From Rummeliibacillus sp044763875 (GTDB lineage: Bacteria; Bacillota; Bacilli; Bacillales_A; Planococcaceae): DNA of 64,000 nt. The position numbers were made by a program, and so were the translations under genes. Below are positions 26,808 to 36,252 of this stretch, one piece after another (positions within the stretch are counted from its first letter, which is position 1; each line of letters starts with the position of its first letter). The stretch spans positions 8,962 to 72,961 of the forward strand of contig NZ_JBIWGZ010000011.1 of the NCBI RefSeq assembly GCF_044763875.1, given 5' to 3'. The notes beneath the pieces were generated by a model. It was not told where the DNA came from, ran no database searches, and saw only the letters and a list, made by a program, of their open reading frames with translations.

Positions 26808-28196
26808 CTATTTTAGTTGCTTTATAATTTTCTCTGCTGTATCTTGACCATTTTGAATACAGTTACCAATACCAACGCCATAGTATGAGCAACCTGCTAA
26901 AATAAGATTTGGATACTTTTCCTCTAGTTGTTGATTTAGAGATTTTACTATATCAGCATGTCCCATGCCATAGACCGGCATCAAGTCATTCCATTTGGTT
27001 ATATTAACAGTAGCTGGTTCCCCATCTACATTCAATGATTTTTTTATATCATCTAATGCGATTGCTGTTAACTCTTCTTCGCTTAGTTTCTGTAACTCAT
27101 TAAACAATGGATTTGCATTCTTATAGAACATGCGCACCAGTAAATTACCTGATTTAGATGTATGTTTCCATTTCCGACTCGTCCATGTGCAAGCATTACA
27201 TTTCACATCACTATTTTCAGAAACAATATAGCCTGTGCCATCTGCTGGTAAGTTTTCATCAGGTATATTAAATCCTACATAGATGGTAATAATAGATGCG
27301 TTATGAATTGTATTTAGTTCTTCTTCGACTGCTTCGTCTTCTAAAATGTTACTCGTCACAGCATGAGGAGTTGATAGCACAACAAAATCAGCTGTAATAT
27401 CTTCATGGTTATCAAATGAGCAAATGAATTGATCGCCCTGCTTTGCTACATTTGTTGTTGCTACACCTTTAATAATCTCTACATCTGTCAATGTTTCTTC
27501 TAAACGATCAATTAGTTGCGATAAGCCATTTCTAAAAGAAATGAATTTTTTATCTGCTGATTTTTGGAATTGCTTTCGATTGGCTCCGAAACCTTTAATA
27601 ATACTGCCATATTGTTCTTTATAATCAAGTAAATATGGTAATGTAGACGCCATCGTTAATTTGTATAGATCACCTGAATAAACACCTGATAGCACAGGGG
27701 CAATTTGTTTTTCAACTATCTCTTTGCCTAAGAAATATTCAAGAAAATCACCTATCGAACTTTCTTTAGTAAAGTGGTCATTTGGTAAGTCTAAATCTTT
27801 TAATGCTTCTTGTTTTCCTTGCGATGATACAAGTGTACTGCTATTTAGTGATTCAATACTTGTTGGAATACCAAATACGCTATCTACTGGAATCGCATGC
27901 AACGTATTATTTGTATATATATAAGAAATGCCTGTACCGTTGTAAACTAGGTCATCTTCTAGGCCTAACTCTTGAACGAGTGGCATAACACTTTTATGTC
28001 GTGCCACAATCGAATCAGCTCCTGTTTCCAGGATAAATCCGCTTTCGTATGCTGAGTGGATTTTACCACCGAGAAATTCATTTTTTTCAACTAGTACAAG
28101 TTGTATATCTAAATTTTTTCCATTTTTTTGTTTTTGTAAATAGTGCATGGTGCAAAGGCCTGTAATACCTCCACCAATCACAACAACTGTTTTCAA
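26808..28196 (-). CDS. hemY: Protoporphyrinogen/coproporphyrinogen III oxidase
   Basis: FAD enzyme of late heme synthesis; in Gram-positives HemY/CgoX mainly oxidises coproporphyrinogen III. The N-terminal dinucleotide-binding fold VVIGGGITGLC is intact, and the C-terminal FAD motif (ILAGCSYYGVGIGNCIQNG) is typical. A TTG at 28196 is preferred because GGAG lies 9 nt upstream; the ATG 9 nt earlier abuts that ribosome site. Length is about 462 aa. The gene stands alone, without hemE or hemH beside it. Confidence 0.93.
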   Translation of the reverse strand: MKTVVVIGGGITGLCTMHYLQKQKNGKNLDIQLVLVEKNEFLGGKIHSAYESGFILETGADSIVARHKSVMPLVQELGLEDDLVYNGTGISYIYTNNTLHAIPVDSVFGIPTSIESLNSSTLVSSQGKQEALKDLDLPNDHFTKESSIGDFLEYFLGKEIVEKQIAPVLSGVYSGDLYKLTMASTLPYLLDYKEQYGSIIKGFGANRKQFQKSADKKFISFRNGLSQLIDRLEETLTDVEIIKGVATTNVAKQGDQFICSFDNHEDITADFVVLSTPHAVTSNILEDEAVEEELNTIHNASIITIYVGFNIPDENLPADGTGYIVSENSDVKCNACTWTSRKWKHTSKSGNLLVRMFYKNANPLFNELQKLSEEELTAIALDDIKKSLNVDGEPATVNITKWNDLMPVYGMGHADIVKSLNQQLEEKYPNLILAGCSYYGVGIGNCIQNGQDTAEKIIKQLK

Positions 28197-28463
28197 GTTG
28201 CTCATCTCCTTCGTTATTACGAACAATAGGTTTTTGTCATGTTCTAGTATAAACTTTCAAAGAAATGGATGTCATGATTTTGGTCACATCTGTTATTAGA
28301 ATCCACGCAATTTATTTAATTATAGTAACAACTTCGTCAAATTTACTGTATTGCCCTTAAATAAGGAGCTATTATTTGTAGAAATTATTTTGATATCTTA
28401 TTATTTTTCTTATATAAAGGTAAAACATTCTATTTTACTCTAATTGATGGTGAGGATGATGTT

Positions 28464-30488
28464 ATGGATTTATTGATGATTGTTTTATTGTTAATAGGTT
28501 GTTTACTTTTTTCAAATATTATAAGTCACTACATACCTTCAATTCCGACAGCTCTGATTCAAATTGCCTTAGGAATTATTATTGCACTTGTATTTAGTGA
28601 TGTTTCTTTAGAACTCGAAACAGAATGGTTCCTATTATTATTTGTAGCACCTCTTTTATATAATGATGGGCGAAATTTCCCACGCGATGAGTTATGGAAT
28701 ATGCGAATGCCTATTTTAGGAAACGCCATTATTTTAGTACTTATTACCACGTTAGCTGGTGGCTATTTTATCCATTGGTTAATTCCTTCTATACCCTTAG
28801 CTGCTGCATTTGCACTAGCTGCCATTCTTTCTCCAACTGACCCAGTAGCAGTAAATGGAATAGCAAAACGTATTAAAATCCCTGAGAAAATTTTAAATGT
28901 TGTTCGTGGGGAATCGCTAATCAATGATGCATCTGGTCTTGTTGCATTCAAATATGCAGTTGCTACTGTAGTCACTGGATATTTCTCTATTAAAGAGGCA
29001 TTATTGAATTTCTCATATACTTTTATTGTTGGTGCCATTTTAGGTTTAGTTGTTGGTACTATTTTAACCCAAATTCGTTTTTCTTTAAGAAGAACTGGTA
29101 TTCGTGATGTTGTGTTTCATACGCTTTTACAATTATTAACACCTTTTATCGTCTATTTAGTAGCAGAAGATATTTTCCATGCTTCAGGTGTTATAGCTGT
29201 CGTGGTTGCTGGTATTGCACAAGCATTAGTAAAAGACAAAACAGAGACTGTTTTAGCGGAAGAGCAATTACTTACTGAAAATACATGGTCAATTGTTTTA
29301 TTTATCCTAAACGGGGTTGTGTTCTTATTACTTGGTTTGAATATTCCATCAACAATGAAAGAATCGATTGAAAACACAAGTATTAATAATTGGAAGCTAA
29401 TGGGGTATGCAATTGCAATTGGCATTGTCATATTGGGTATACGTTTTGTTTGGTCACACCTTACTGCTATGTATGAATTTAAAAATAACCGAGATGAAAA
29501 ACCTACATTAAAGACGAGCTTACTGAGCAGTTTAACAGGGGTACGTGGTGCAGTAACAATGGCCGGTGTATTGTCATTACCACTTATTACAGATAGCGGG
29601 GATGTATTCCCAGAACGTTCACTGATACTATTTTTAGCTTCTGCTGTGATCTTATTCACATTAATCGTTGCAACCATTTTCCTTCCTTTACTAATTGATT
29701 CAGACGAATTAAGAGAAGAAAACGACGAACAGTTAAATTTCGACGAAGCAAAAAAGCAAATTTTACTTGCTTCTATTAAACAAATTCACCGTGAAATGAA
29801 TGATGAAAATCGAAATGTCTCTTATCAGTTAATTGGTGAATATCAGCAGATGTTCCGTCAAATTCAGTTAGATGGCAATGCCGCAAAAGCTGGAGAACCA
29901 GAACATCAGAATGAAATTACAAATGTACGTTTAAAAGCACTCGAAATTGAAGAACAATATATAAAGGAATTATATGATGGTCATCATTTAGATGCAGATA
30001 TGTATGTTGCCTTTCAAAGTACCTTCTCAGAAAGAAAACGCGTTATTCAGCACAATATGCAAAAAGGATTTACGTATATATTCTATAGATTTCTACGTGA
30101 ATGGCGAATTGCTCGAAAAAAATATCATCTCGATAAAGAACAATTTGTCTCTTATGTCCGGATGAAACAAGAGGTACGAAAAAATGCATTCAAGCAGGCT
30201 CTAACATTTTTAAAGGAGCAAGCACAGATTGCTCAATATCCTGACATTTATTATATGATCTCCTTTGAATATGAAAGAGCACTTGATCAAATAAGAAAGC
30301 CAGTTACAACCGATTCTAGTAGACAAGAAGAATTAAAAGATGAATTACGTGCAGTCATCACAGAAACAGAACGGGCAGAAATTCATAAGATGTACGAAGC
30401 TGGTGAGATTAATCGGGAACAAGAAAGAGATTTGCGAAGATTTGTCAACTATATCGAAAGTGTAAACTTATACGAACACGTAGAATAA
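28464..30488 (+). CDS. CPA1-family Na+/H+ antiporter
   Basis: A 674-aa protein with about twelve membrane segments in the first 420 residues and a long charged cytoplasmic C-terminal domain. The transport-core motif LSPTDPVAVNGIAKR and GESLINDASGLVAFK are the conserved aspartate regions of NhaP/NHE-type exchangers; TGVRGAVTMAGVLSLPL is also characteristic. The ATG has GGTGAGGATG upstream. Expected to extrude Na+ (or K+) for pH and salt homeostasis. Single-gene unit ending at a strong terminator. Confidence 0.93.
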   Translation: MDLLMIVLLLIGCLLFSNIISHYIPSIPTALIQIALGIIIALVFSDVSLELETEWFLLLFVAPLLYNDGRNFPRDELWNMRMPILGNAIILVLITTLAGGYFIHWLIPSIPLAAAFALAAILSPTDPVAVNGIAKRIKIPEKILNVVRGESLINDASGLVAFKYAVATVVTGYFSIKEALLNFSYTFIVGAILGLVVGTILTQIRFSLRRTGIRDVVFHTLLQLLTPFIVYLVAEDIFHASGVIAVVVAGIAQALVKDKTETVLAEEQLLTENTWSIVLFILNGVVFLLLGLNIPSTMKESIENTSINNWKLMGYAIAIGIVILGIRFVWSHLTAMYEFKNNRDEKPTLKTSLLSSLTGVRGAVTMAGVLSLPLITDSGDVFPERSLILFLASAVILFTLIVATIFLPLLIDSDELREENDEQLNFDEAKKQILLASIKQIHREMNDENRNVSYQLIGEYQQMFRQIQLDGNAAKAGEPEHQNEITNVRLKALEIEEQYIKELYDGHHLDADMYVAFQSTFSERKRVIQHNMQKGFTYIFYRFLREWRIARKKYHLDKEQFVSYVRMKQEVRKNAFKQALTFLKEQAQIAQYPDIYYMISFEYERALDQIRKPVTTDSSRQEELKDELRAVITETERAEIHKMYEAGEINREQERDLRRFVNYIESVNLYEHVE

Positions 30489-30489
30489 C

Positions 30490-30534
30490 AAAAAGCATGC
30501 AGGAATTATTGATTCATTTCCTGCATGCTTTTTC
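30490..30534. terminator. Bidirectional terminator
   Basis: AAAAAGCATGCAGGAA pairs with TTTCCTGCATGCTTTTT. It separates the convergent antiporter and acyltransferase genes. Confidence 0.9.
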
Positions 30535-30535
30535 T

Positions 30536-32452
30536 TTATTTTTCACCTTTTGCAATTTCACTACTAATTAATGCTGTATAATAAGCTCCACCTTCTTGAT
30601 TTGGATGAATATGATCATCATAGAACAAATCATACTTTCCCTCTGTCGCACGATACCAATCAATTAGTTTCACGTTTTTATGATCTTTTACAGCAATGTT
30701 GATTTTGCGGTTCACATTATCTTGCCAGTTACGTGGAACGCGTGTATTTACAAGATAAATGTGATGGTTATTACCAATTGCATCCAATAAATTATTCATT
30801 TGAGCTTCACTGAAATCTCCATTGGAACCTAAGCCTAAAACAACAACTTTTCCTAATCTGCCTTCCTGTTTTAAGCGATTTACAACTTCTATTGAATCAT
30901 ATGCTTGGCGTCCAACTTTTGCATCCACCACTATTTGTGGAATTTGTTCTTTCAATGCAGTTGCTGCACTCAGCATAACAGAATCACCAATTGCTGTCAC
31001 ACTAATGGATGATGGTACTTCCATTGCCGCGATTTTCTTACTATTTGTCTCTTGTTTAGCTTCTACTTCAACTGTTGATTTTTTTTGATTTACTTCTGTT
31101 TTCTCTTTAGCAACATCTTTTTGAGTAATTGTTTTTTCTATGTTATGTGGTTTTTCTGTTTTTACTTCCTCTAACTTTTTCTGTTCTTCTTTTAAATGTT
31201 GTTCTAATGCTTCGTTATTTGTTTGCTTCTGTTCTGGAGTAAAAATCATCCCCATCACAAAAACAATAATAATACATCCTAAAAATGCTGAACCAATTCG
31301 ATATGGTAATGTCCATTCTTTCCAATTTAAAGACCATTCATGAGTTTGAAACTTATGTATCCATATTTTCCATTCACCTTTACGAACAGGATCTTCCACA
31401 AAGCGCCAAGAAAGTTCAGCAAATAAAAGTGTTAGTGCAATAATTAAAAGCACTTTCCAAAGTGGTACATCTACGCCTTCTATTCCAACCCCCATCAAAA
31501 CAACTAATGGGAAATGCCAAATATAAATACCATATGATCGAACCCCAACCCATATTAATGGTTTAAAACTCAATACATCCCCAACATGACTCGCTGGGTG
31601 TACAATTGTTGCGATTAATACTGCTGTTACAATAGATGCTAAAAACATACCACCGTAGTATAAAAATGGCCCTTCTTCATGCATGAAAAAGAACATCAAA
31701 AGAAGAACAAAGAAACTAACTAATCCCGTAACATCTAATAATTTTTTCGCTCCATCTGTTACATTTGCCTTTAGTTTTCTACTTGGCCAAATAAATGCTA
31801 AGGTAGCCCCTATTAATAGAGAAAATGCTCTAGTATCAGTACCGTAGTAAACACGACTTGGGTCTTCACCTGGAGTAAACATAATTGCCATTGCAATAGC
31901 TGATACCAATGCTACCACCAGAGTACCCAACGCCATTTTTTCTTTATATCGAACAAAGCTCAAAGAAATGATTATGACAAGTGGCCAAATTATATAAAAC
32001 TGTTCCTCTACCGCTAGTGACCACATATGTTGAAGAGGAGATGGAGGTGAAAACTTCGTAAAATACGAATGATCTTGCAAAACATAAAACCAGTTACTAA
32101 CATAAAATATCGCTGCTAGTATCTCTGAACGTAATCCAACTAAAAATGATCGTTGAAATAACGTAATCCAAAATCCCACTAAAATCAGCATGATGATTAA
32201 AGCTGGGACTAACCTTCTAAATCTACGTATCCAGAAATTCTTTAAATTGATTGTTCCGTATTTTTCCCATTCATTCACTAATAAATCAGTGATTAAGTAG
32301 CCTGATAACACAAAAAAAATGGTAACACCCAAATATCCTCCCACAATTCCACTTACATGAAGGTGGTATAAAATAACTGCTATTACCGATATCGCTCTCA
32401 GACCGTCTAAACCACTAATGTATCTGTGATTTTTCCTTACCGGTTCTGGCAT
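30536..32452 (-). CDS. OatA-type acyltransferase with SGNH domain
   Basis: 638-aa membrane O-acetyltransferase. The N-terminal acyltransferase-3 domain (about ten hydrophobic segments, starting at HRYISGLDGLRAISV) moves acetyl groups across the membrane. A Lys/Glu-rich linker (about 405-475) leads to an extracellular SGNH domain with Ser491 (IGDSVML) and the Asp613/His616 pair (DDHIHP). This matches peptidoglycan MurNAc O-acetyltransferases that give lysozyme resistance; teichoic acid or polysaccharide acetylation remains possible. Confidence 0.9.
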   Translation of the reverse strand: MPEPVRKNHRYISGLDGLRAISVIAVILYHLHVSGIVGGYLGVTIFFVLSGYLITDLLVNEWEKYGTINLKNFWIRRFRRLVPALIIMLILVGFWITLFQRSFLVGLRSEILAAIFYVSNWFYVLQDHSYFTKFSPPSPLQHMWSLAVEEQFYIIWPLVIIISLSFVRYKEKMALGTLVVALVSAIAMAIMFTPGEDPSRVYYGTDTRAFSLLIGATLAFIWPSRKLKANVTDGAKKLLDVTGLVSFFVLLLMFFFMHEEGPFLYYGGMFLASIVTAVLIATIVHPASHVGDVLSFKPLIWVGVRSYGIYIWHFPLVVLMGVGIEGVDVPLWKVLLIIALTLLFAELSWRFVEDPVRKGEWKIWIHKFQTHEWSLNWKEWTLPYRIGSAFLGCIIIVFVMGMIFTPEQKQTNNEALEQHLKEEQKKLEEVKTEKPHNIEKTITQKDVAKEKTEVNQKKSTVEVEAKQETNSKKIAAMEVPSSISVTAIGDSVMLSAATALKEQIPQIVVDAKVGRQAYDSIEVVNRLKQEGRLGKVVVLGLGSNGDFSEAQMNNLLDAIGNNHHIYLVNTRVPRNWQDNVNRKINIAVKDHKNVKLIDWYRATEGKYDLFYDDHIHPNQEGGAYYTALISSEIAKGEK

Positions 32453-32937
32453 GAACGTACCTCCTACCTACAAATCAATCCTCACAATATAGCTTCATTA
32501 ACTAGACGCTAAAAACTCTAATTTAGTTTTAAAAATCTTTTATTAAATTATTAACAGATTAAAAAGACAAAATCTCGATATTTGCTGCGCTATGTAACTT
32601 ATATTGTATATCCTTTTACCCTCTTAAGTAAAAAAACATAGGCTATTTTTGACAAGGTTCGCCAAATGACCTACATAAAGTATTGTGCAATAATTACGTA
32701 GTAATCTCAATGTACCAAAAGATTTATATACAAAAAAATATATGTGAAATTTTATCTATTCTCTATTACTTTTTGTGCCCCAAACTATTTTAGAATGTCG
32801 AATTTAAAAAGTCGAGAACAATTAAATGATTGTTCTCGACTAAAAAATATTCTAACACAATGATGAACGAGATTTTAGTATACCATTCGGATAATATGTT
32901 TGAAATTCCGCTTATTTACTAGCAGAATTTCTATACT
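32453..32937. other. Intergenic region between the acyltransferase and nucleoside hydrolase genes
   Basis: AT-rich with no convincing gene. It contains the terminator of the nucleoside hydrolase gene at 32811-32840 and presumably the acyltransferase promoter near 32460-32620. Confidence 0.4.
32811..32840 (-). terminator. Terminator of the nucleoside hydrolase gene
   Basis: GTCGAGAACAAT / ATTGTTCTCGAC is a perfect 12-bp stem; the minus strand continues TTTTTAAATT. Confidence 0.85.
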
Positions 32938-33876
32938 TTACTCTTGTCTAGCAAGATCTACTATATAGTCAAAGAGAGTTTCTCTCTCTACATCATATAT
33001 AAGATTAACTGTTCGACCGTTAGAAATAGTCTCTGTCCGCCCTTGATTTGGTCCATCAATATGAACAATACTTGGAACTTCTTTTCGCTTAACCAATTTC
33101 GTATCAAAAACAGTAAGTGTTGTTAATACCTCTCCCAAAAAGTAGGTTGAGCTCTCATTATTCCGCAATAGTTTTGGGATTATAGCATAACATTGCCCTA
33201 AAAATTCGATACCAAAATCTTGACGATTTTTTGCCCAGGAAGCTCTTATTTCTGTTGTTAATGGAACTTTATTGATACTTTCTAGTGCTACCAAATCTAT
33301 TTCTATAGAAGATTCCCAAACCCTTGCAGTAGCATCTGGATCCCAAAAAGCATTCCATTCTGCAGTCCCATTATGTCGTGTTTCCTCTACATTCCCTTTA
33401 TCTGAAAATGTCCCACCCATCCATATCAGCTTTTCAATTTTCTCCTCGATATCAGGTGCTTCGTCCAACGCTCTTGCTAAATCCGATAATGGCCCTGTAA
33501 ATATAAGCGTTATTTTCTCCTGACTATTTCTTAAGTTATCTACTAAATGAAGATGAGCCGGTCTTTCAATGATCATTGGTTTCGTAATATCAAATTCATT
33601 TAATATTGGCAATGCATCTACATAAAATACATCTACATGCCAATCTTTTGGAAATGGATTTTTTCCTTTTGAATTGGACTTTGCCACTTCTACCGTGATT
33701 CCGTGACCGAAACGATTGATAATCTTTTCAGTTGCAAACAGGGCAGACTCTATATAAGGATTAGCTGGAATTACACCAACTCCTACTAACTCTACATCCT
33801 CCATTTGCAATAATAAAAACAGTGAAATTAAATCATCTACACCACCATCATGATTCAAATAAACCTTCTTCGACAT
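32938..33876 (-). CDS. Divergent inosine/uridine-type nucleoside hydrolase
   Basis: 312-aa member of the IUNH fold. The N-terminal metal motif is altered: NHDGGVDD replaces the usual DxDPGxDD, keeping the second Asp and the final Asp pair but losing the first Asp and the Pro. EWNAFWDPDATARV matches the family's EWN-DPEA region. The C-terminal HDP motif of classical enzymes is not recognisable (LGEVLTT at that place). The ATG at 33876 has GAGGTGA 5 nt upstream. Ribosyl hydrolase activity is probable, but the substrate is unknown. Monocistronic. Confidence 0.82.
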   Translation of the reverse strand: MSKKVYLNHDGGVDDLISLFLLLQMEDVELVGVGVIPANPYIESALFATEKIINRFGHGITVEVAKSNSKGKNPFPKDWHVDVFYVDALPILNEFDITKPMIIERPAHLHLVDNLRNSQEKITLIFTGPLSDLARALDEAPDIEEKIEKLIWMGGTFSDKGNVEETRHNGTAEWNAFWDPDATARVWESSIEIDLVALESINKVPLTTEIRASWAKNRQDFGIEFLGQCYAIIPKLLRNNESSTYFLGEVLTTLTVFDTKLVKRKEVPSIVHIDGPNQGRTETISNGRTVNLIYDVERETLFDYIVDLARQE

Positions 33877-34126
33877 ATCAATCACCTCACCTATCATTAA
33901 TAGTTACTGCTCATCTATAATGCTACCAAATATTATTAATATTTTCCATTTTTATTCTATATCATTTTAACTTTGAATTATTCCCTGAATTTTCAATAGA
34001 ACTATATTGAGCCATGGGCACTAATCATCGGCACTTTCTTACTTCCATGGCATATGTCAATGTTACTTGCTACTGTGGTTCTTTTAGGTATTTGTTGTAT
34101 TTATTTTGCACTTTATATAAAAAAAG

Positions 34127-34158
34127 AAAAGGAATGTCGTCTTTAGCAACATTCCTTT
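34127..34158 (-). terminator. Terminator of the EndoQ-like gene
   Basis: AAAAGGAATGT (34127-34137) pairs with ACATTCCTTT (34149-34158); the minus strand continues TCTTTTTTT. Confidence 0.8.
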
Positions 34159-34165
34159 GGTTACC

Positions 34166-35329
34166 CTACTCTGATTTTATTTTCCCATACGTTCCTCCAC
34201 CACCGACCGATAACGAAAGTCTACCATTTCTCCCCTTATCAATTAATTCTGCAATTTTTAATGGGACGACCTTTTCTAAATCTTCTTTACTTACCTCATG
34301 AAGAATAGCCATTTCCGTTCCAAAACTAATAAGCAATTTTTCCATTGTTTTCTTACCAATGCCAGGAATAAAATCTAAAGGGATTTGGTGAATATAAGGT
34401 GGACGATCACGCAAAGTTTCATCTGTGTCCGTTAATTCTTTAATCCGTACTGCTACTCCCTTTACAAGATGTTTCCCCCCACAATTCGGACAAGGGACTT
34501 CTGTAGTTCGATAGCCACAATCAGAACATGCTGTTTCATGGTATTTCCCCAAAAGAGGATTAAGACCATAATTTGCAATAATTTCTCGCCCATCTTCTTC
34601 TTTCAATGCTTTTTGAAATTCATCGAAAGTTGGTTCTTGCATACGAATCTTTTGATACTCACGTGCCATTTTGCCAAGAGAATGTGCATCTGAATTTGTG
34701 ACAAACGTATAATTTGCTAGTTCACTAATGCCCTTTACCATACCTGTGTCCGAGCTCAGTCCTAATTCAATTGCATCGATTTGATTCATATCAAAAACCT
34801 CAGCAAGGCTCTTTTTTACGCCTTTACCATACGCACTTTTGAAAGGCGTAAAGACATGTGCCGGGATAAATAAACCGCCTAGTTCATGGACCGTATTTTG
34901 CAAAGTAACCGCATCACACGCGATACGCTGCGTGCTCAAGTTAATATTCGTAACATTATGCTGCATCCATGTAGAAAACTCTCGCATTACCTGCCACGAT
35001 TTGAAAAATGCAAGCACGTGTAGTGGACCTAAGCAATTTTCATCGTTTACTTCAATTTCTACACCTGGAATAAGCGTCGTATCTTGATAGCATAAACCAC
35101 CACCAGCTAGTTCTACCAATTTATTTCCTTTTATTAGCACCGCCATTTCTTCTAATACTTCTGGGGAATGACAATCAATAACTCCAACAATATCTAGACC
35201 TTTTTTCATTGTTGCAGTATGCAGAATATTTTCAAGTGTTAGTGATTTACTCCCGGTAATCTTCACTGGTTTTCCTTTCCATGTACGGCCAATATGGATA
35301 TGTAGATCTGCATAAAATTCCGATAACAT
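34166..35329 (-). CDS. PHP-domain endonuclease Q-like protein
   Basis: 387-aa protein with an N-terminal PHP metallo-phosphoesterase domain: FYADLHIHIG, VIDCHSPE, HVLAFF, PAHVFTPF and TNSDAHSLG supply the metal ligands. A four-Cys zinc site follows (CSDCGYR and CPNCGG, about residues 275-295), then a helix-hairpin-helix-like segment (IPGIGKKTMEKLL). This layout matches EndoQ, which nicks DNA 5' of deaminated or abasic bases and is known from archaea and some Bacillus. The ATG at 35329 has AAAGGA upstream. Activity is inferred. Confidence 0.82.
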   Translation of the reverse strand: MLSEFYADLHIHIGRTWKGKPVKITGSKSLTLENILHTATMKKGLDIVGVIDCHSPEVLEEMAVLIKGNKLVELAGGGLCYQDTTLIPGVEIEVNDENCLGPLHVLAFFKSWQVMREFSTWMQHNVTNINLSTQRIACDAVTLQNTVHELGGLFIPAHVFTPFKSAYGKGVKKSLAEVFDMNQIDAIELGLSSDTGMVKGISELANYTFVTNSDAHSLGKMAREYQKIRMQEPTFDEFQKALKEEDGREIIANYGLNPLLGKYHETACSDCGYRTTEVPCPNCGGKHLVKGVAVRIKELTDTDETLRDRPPYIHQIPLDFIPGIGKKTMEKLLISFGTEMAILHEVSKEDLEKVVPLKIAELIDKGRNGRLSLSVGGGGTYGKIKSE

Positions 35330-35412
35330 ATGAATCACATCCTTTAGAATTGTAATACCTTTGCAATTAGCAAAACTTCATTTACATTAAAACTGACGAA
35401 CCTACTCCACAT

Positions 35413-35440
35413 TTAAAAAACCTTGCATTCCTGCAAGGTT
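35413..35440 (-). terminator. Terminator after the 49-aa gene
   Basis: AACCTTGCA-TTCC-TGCAAGGTT; the minus strand continues TTTTTT. Confidence 0.85.
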
Positions 35441-35448
35441 AGATACTT

Positions 35449-35598
35449 TTATAACGAATTCATTTCACTAATCCCAGGTTGATCACCTTTAAAAGAACCT
35501 GCCTCATAAGCAACCAGCGTATAACCAAATTCTTCTTCCAAGTCTTTTAACTCTCTTATCTTTTCATCATCAAGTGATGCATATTTGTTTTCTTCCAT
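35449..35598 (-). CDS. Small acidic protein, 49 aa, unknown function
   Basis: A short gene beginning MEENKYASLDDEKI and ending PGISEMNSL, with GGATGGATG upstream of the ATG (AAAGGATGGATGATAA) and a clean terminator 9 nt after the stop. Charged helix at the N-terminus, no membrane segment. It is divergent from cotJA. The gene structure is convincing; I do not recognise the family. Confidence 0.75.
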   Translation of the reverse strand: MEENKYASLDDEKIRELKDLEEEFGYTLVAYEAGSFKGDQPGISEMNSL

Positions 35599-35727
35599 TT
35601 ATCATCCATCCTTTCTTTCAGAATTAGTTTATCCATGAGAAGTCGAATTATGTAAAAAAGAATGAATGAAGCTATTATTGACTTCATATAGTTGAAATGA
35701 TGCAAAAACTACGGGAAGGAGGTTTAT

Positions 35728-35952
35728 ATGTTTACACAATTCAAATATTGGGAGCCTTATGTTAGTCCCTTTGATCCTTGTAAACCCATACGCGTGAAAA
35801 GCTTCTCAACTCCACCACAACTCTATATTCCATTCCAACCACCTGGATTACCACAATATCCAACTGCAAAACAAGCGTTACATTGTGGCACACTTTGGCC
35901 AGACCTGTTCAGCCCTTATCCTAATCCACAAACAAAGGAGAATTTAAAATGA
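35728..35952 (+). CDS. cotJA: Spore coat protein CotJA
   Basis: 74-aa Pro/Tyr-rich spore-coat peptide, first gene of cotJABC. The C-terminal region (PPGLPQYPTAKQALHCGTLW) is characteristic of CotJA. GAAGGAGG is 6 nt upstream of the ATG, and the end overlaps cotJB by ATGA. In B. subtilis the operon is transcribed by sigma-E in the mother cell; a CATATAGT hexamer-like -10 near 35687 is compatible, but the -35 is not clear. Confidence 0.95.
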   Translation: MFTQFKYWEPYVSPFDPCKPIRVKSFSTPPQLYIPFQPPGLPQYPTAKQALHCGTLWPDLFSPYPNPQTKENLK

Positions 35953-36212
35953 CAAAGAAAATGCCTCCTGAGTTTTATACGATGCTTGAGGAAATTCAAG
36001 CAAATGATTTCGTGATTCTTGAATTAAATCTTTACTTAGACACCCATCCACATGATTATGCAGCTATTCAACAATTTAATGAGGCTTCACTTAAAAGCAT
36101 GGAAATGAAAATAGAATTTGAGAAACAATTTGGTCCTCTTATGCATTTTGGTAAAAGTTTTTCTGGATATCCTTGGAATTGGAAGGACACCCCTTGGCCT
36201 TGGCAGGTTTAA
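35949..36212 (+). CDS. cotJB: Spore coat protein CotJB
   Basis: 87-aa inner spore-coat protein that assembles with CotJA and CotJC. It begins MTKKMPPEFYTMLEEIQ, continues with ELNLYLDTHP, and ends with a Trp/Pro-rich WNWKDTPWPWQV tail typical of the family. AAGGAG is upstream of the ATG, which overlaps cotJA. It is followed 40 nt later by the interrupted cotJC. Confidence 0.95.
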   Translation: MTKKMPPEFYTMLEEIQANDFVILELNLYLDTHPHDYAAIQQFNEASLKSMEMKIEFEKQFGPLMHFGKSFSGYPWNWKDTPWPWQV

Positions 36213-36252
36213 AAGCTTTTTGATGCGAATGATTGATAGGAGGAATTAGTGC

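Noticed and set aside
34014..34145. A plus-strand frame giving a hydrophobic peptide (EPWALIIGTFLLPWHMSM and onward)
   Set aside because: There is no usable start codon or ribosome site, and its end overlaps the terminator of the opposite gene. It may be a gene remnant or chance.
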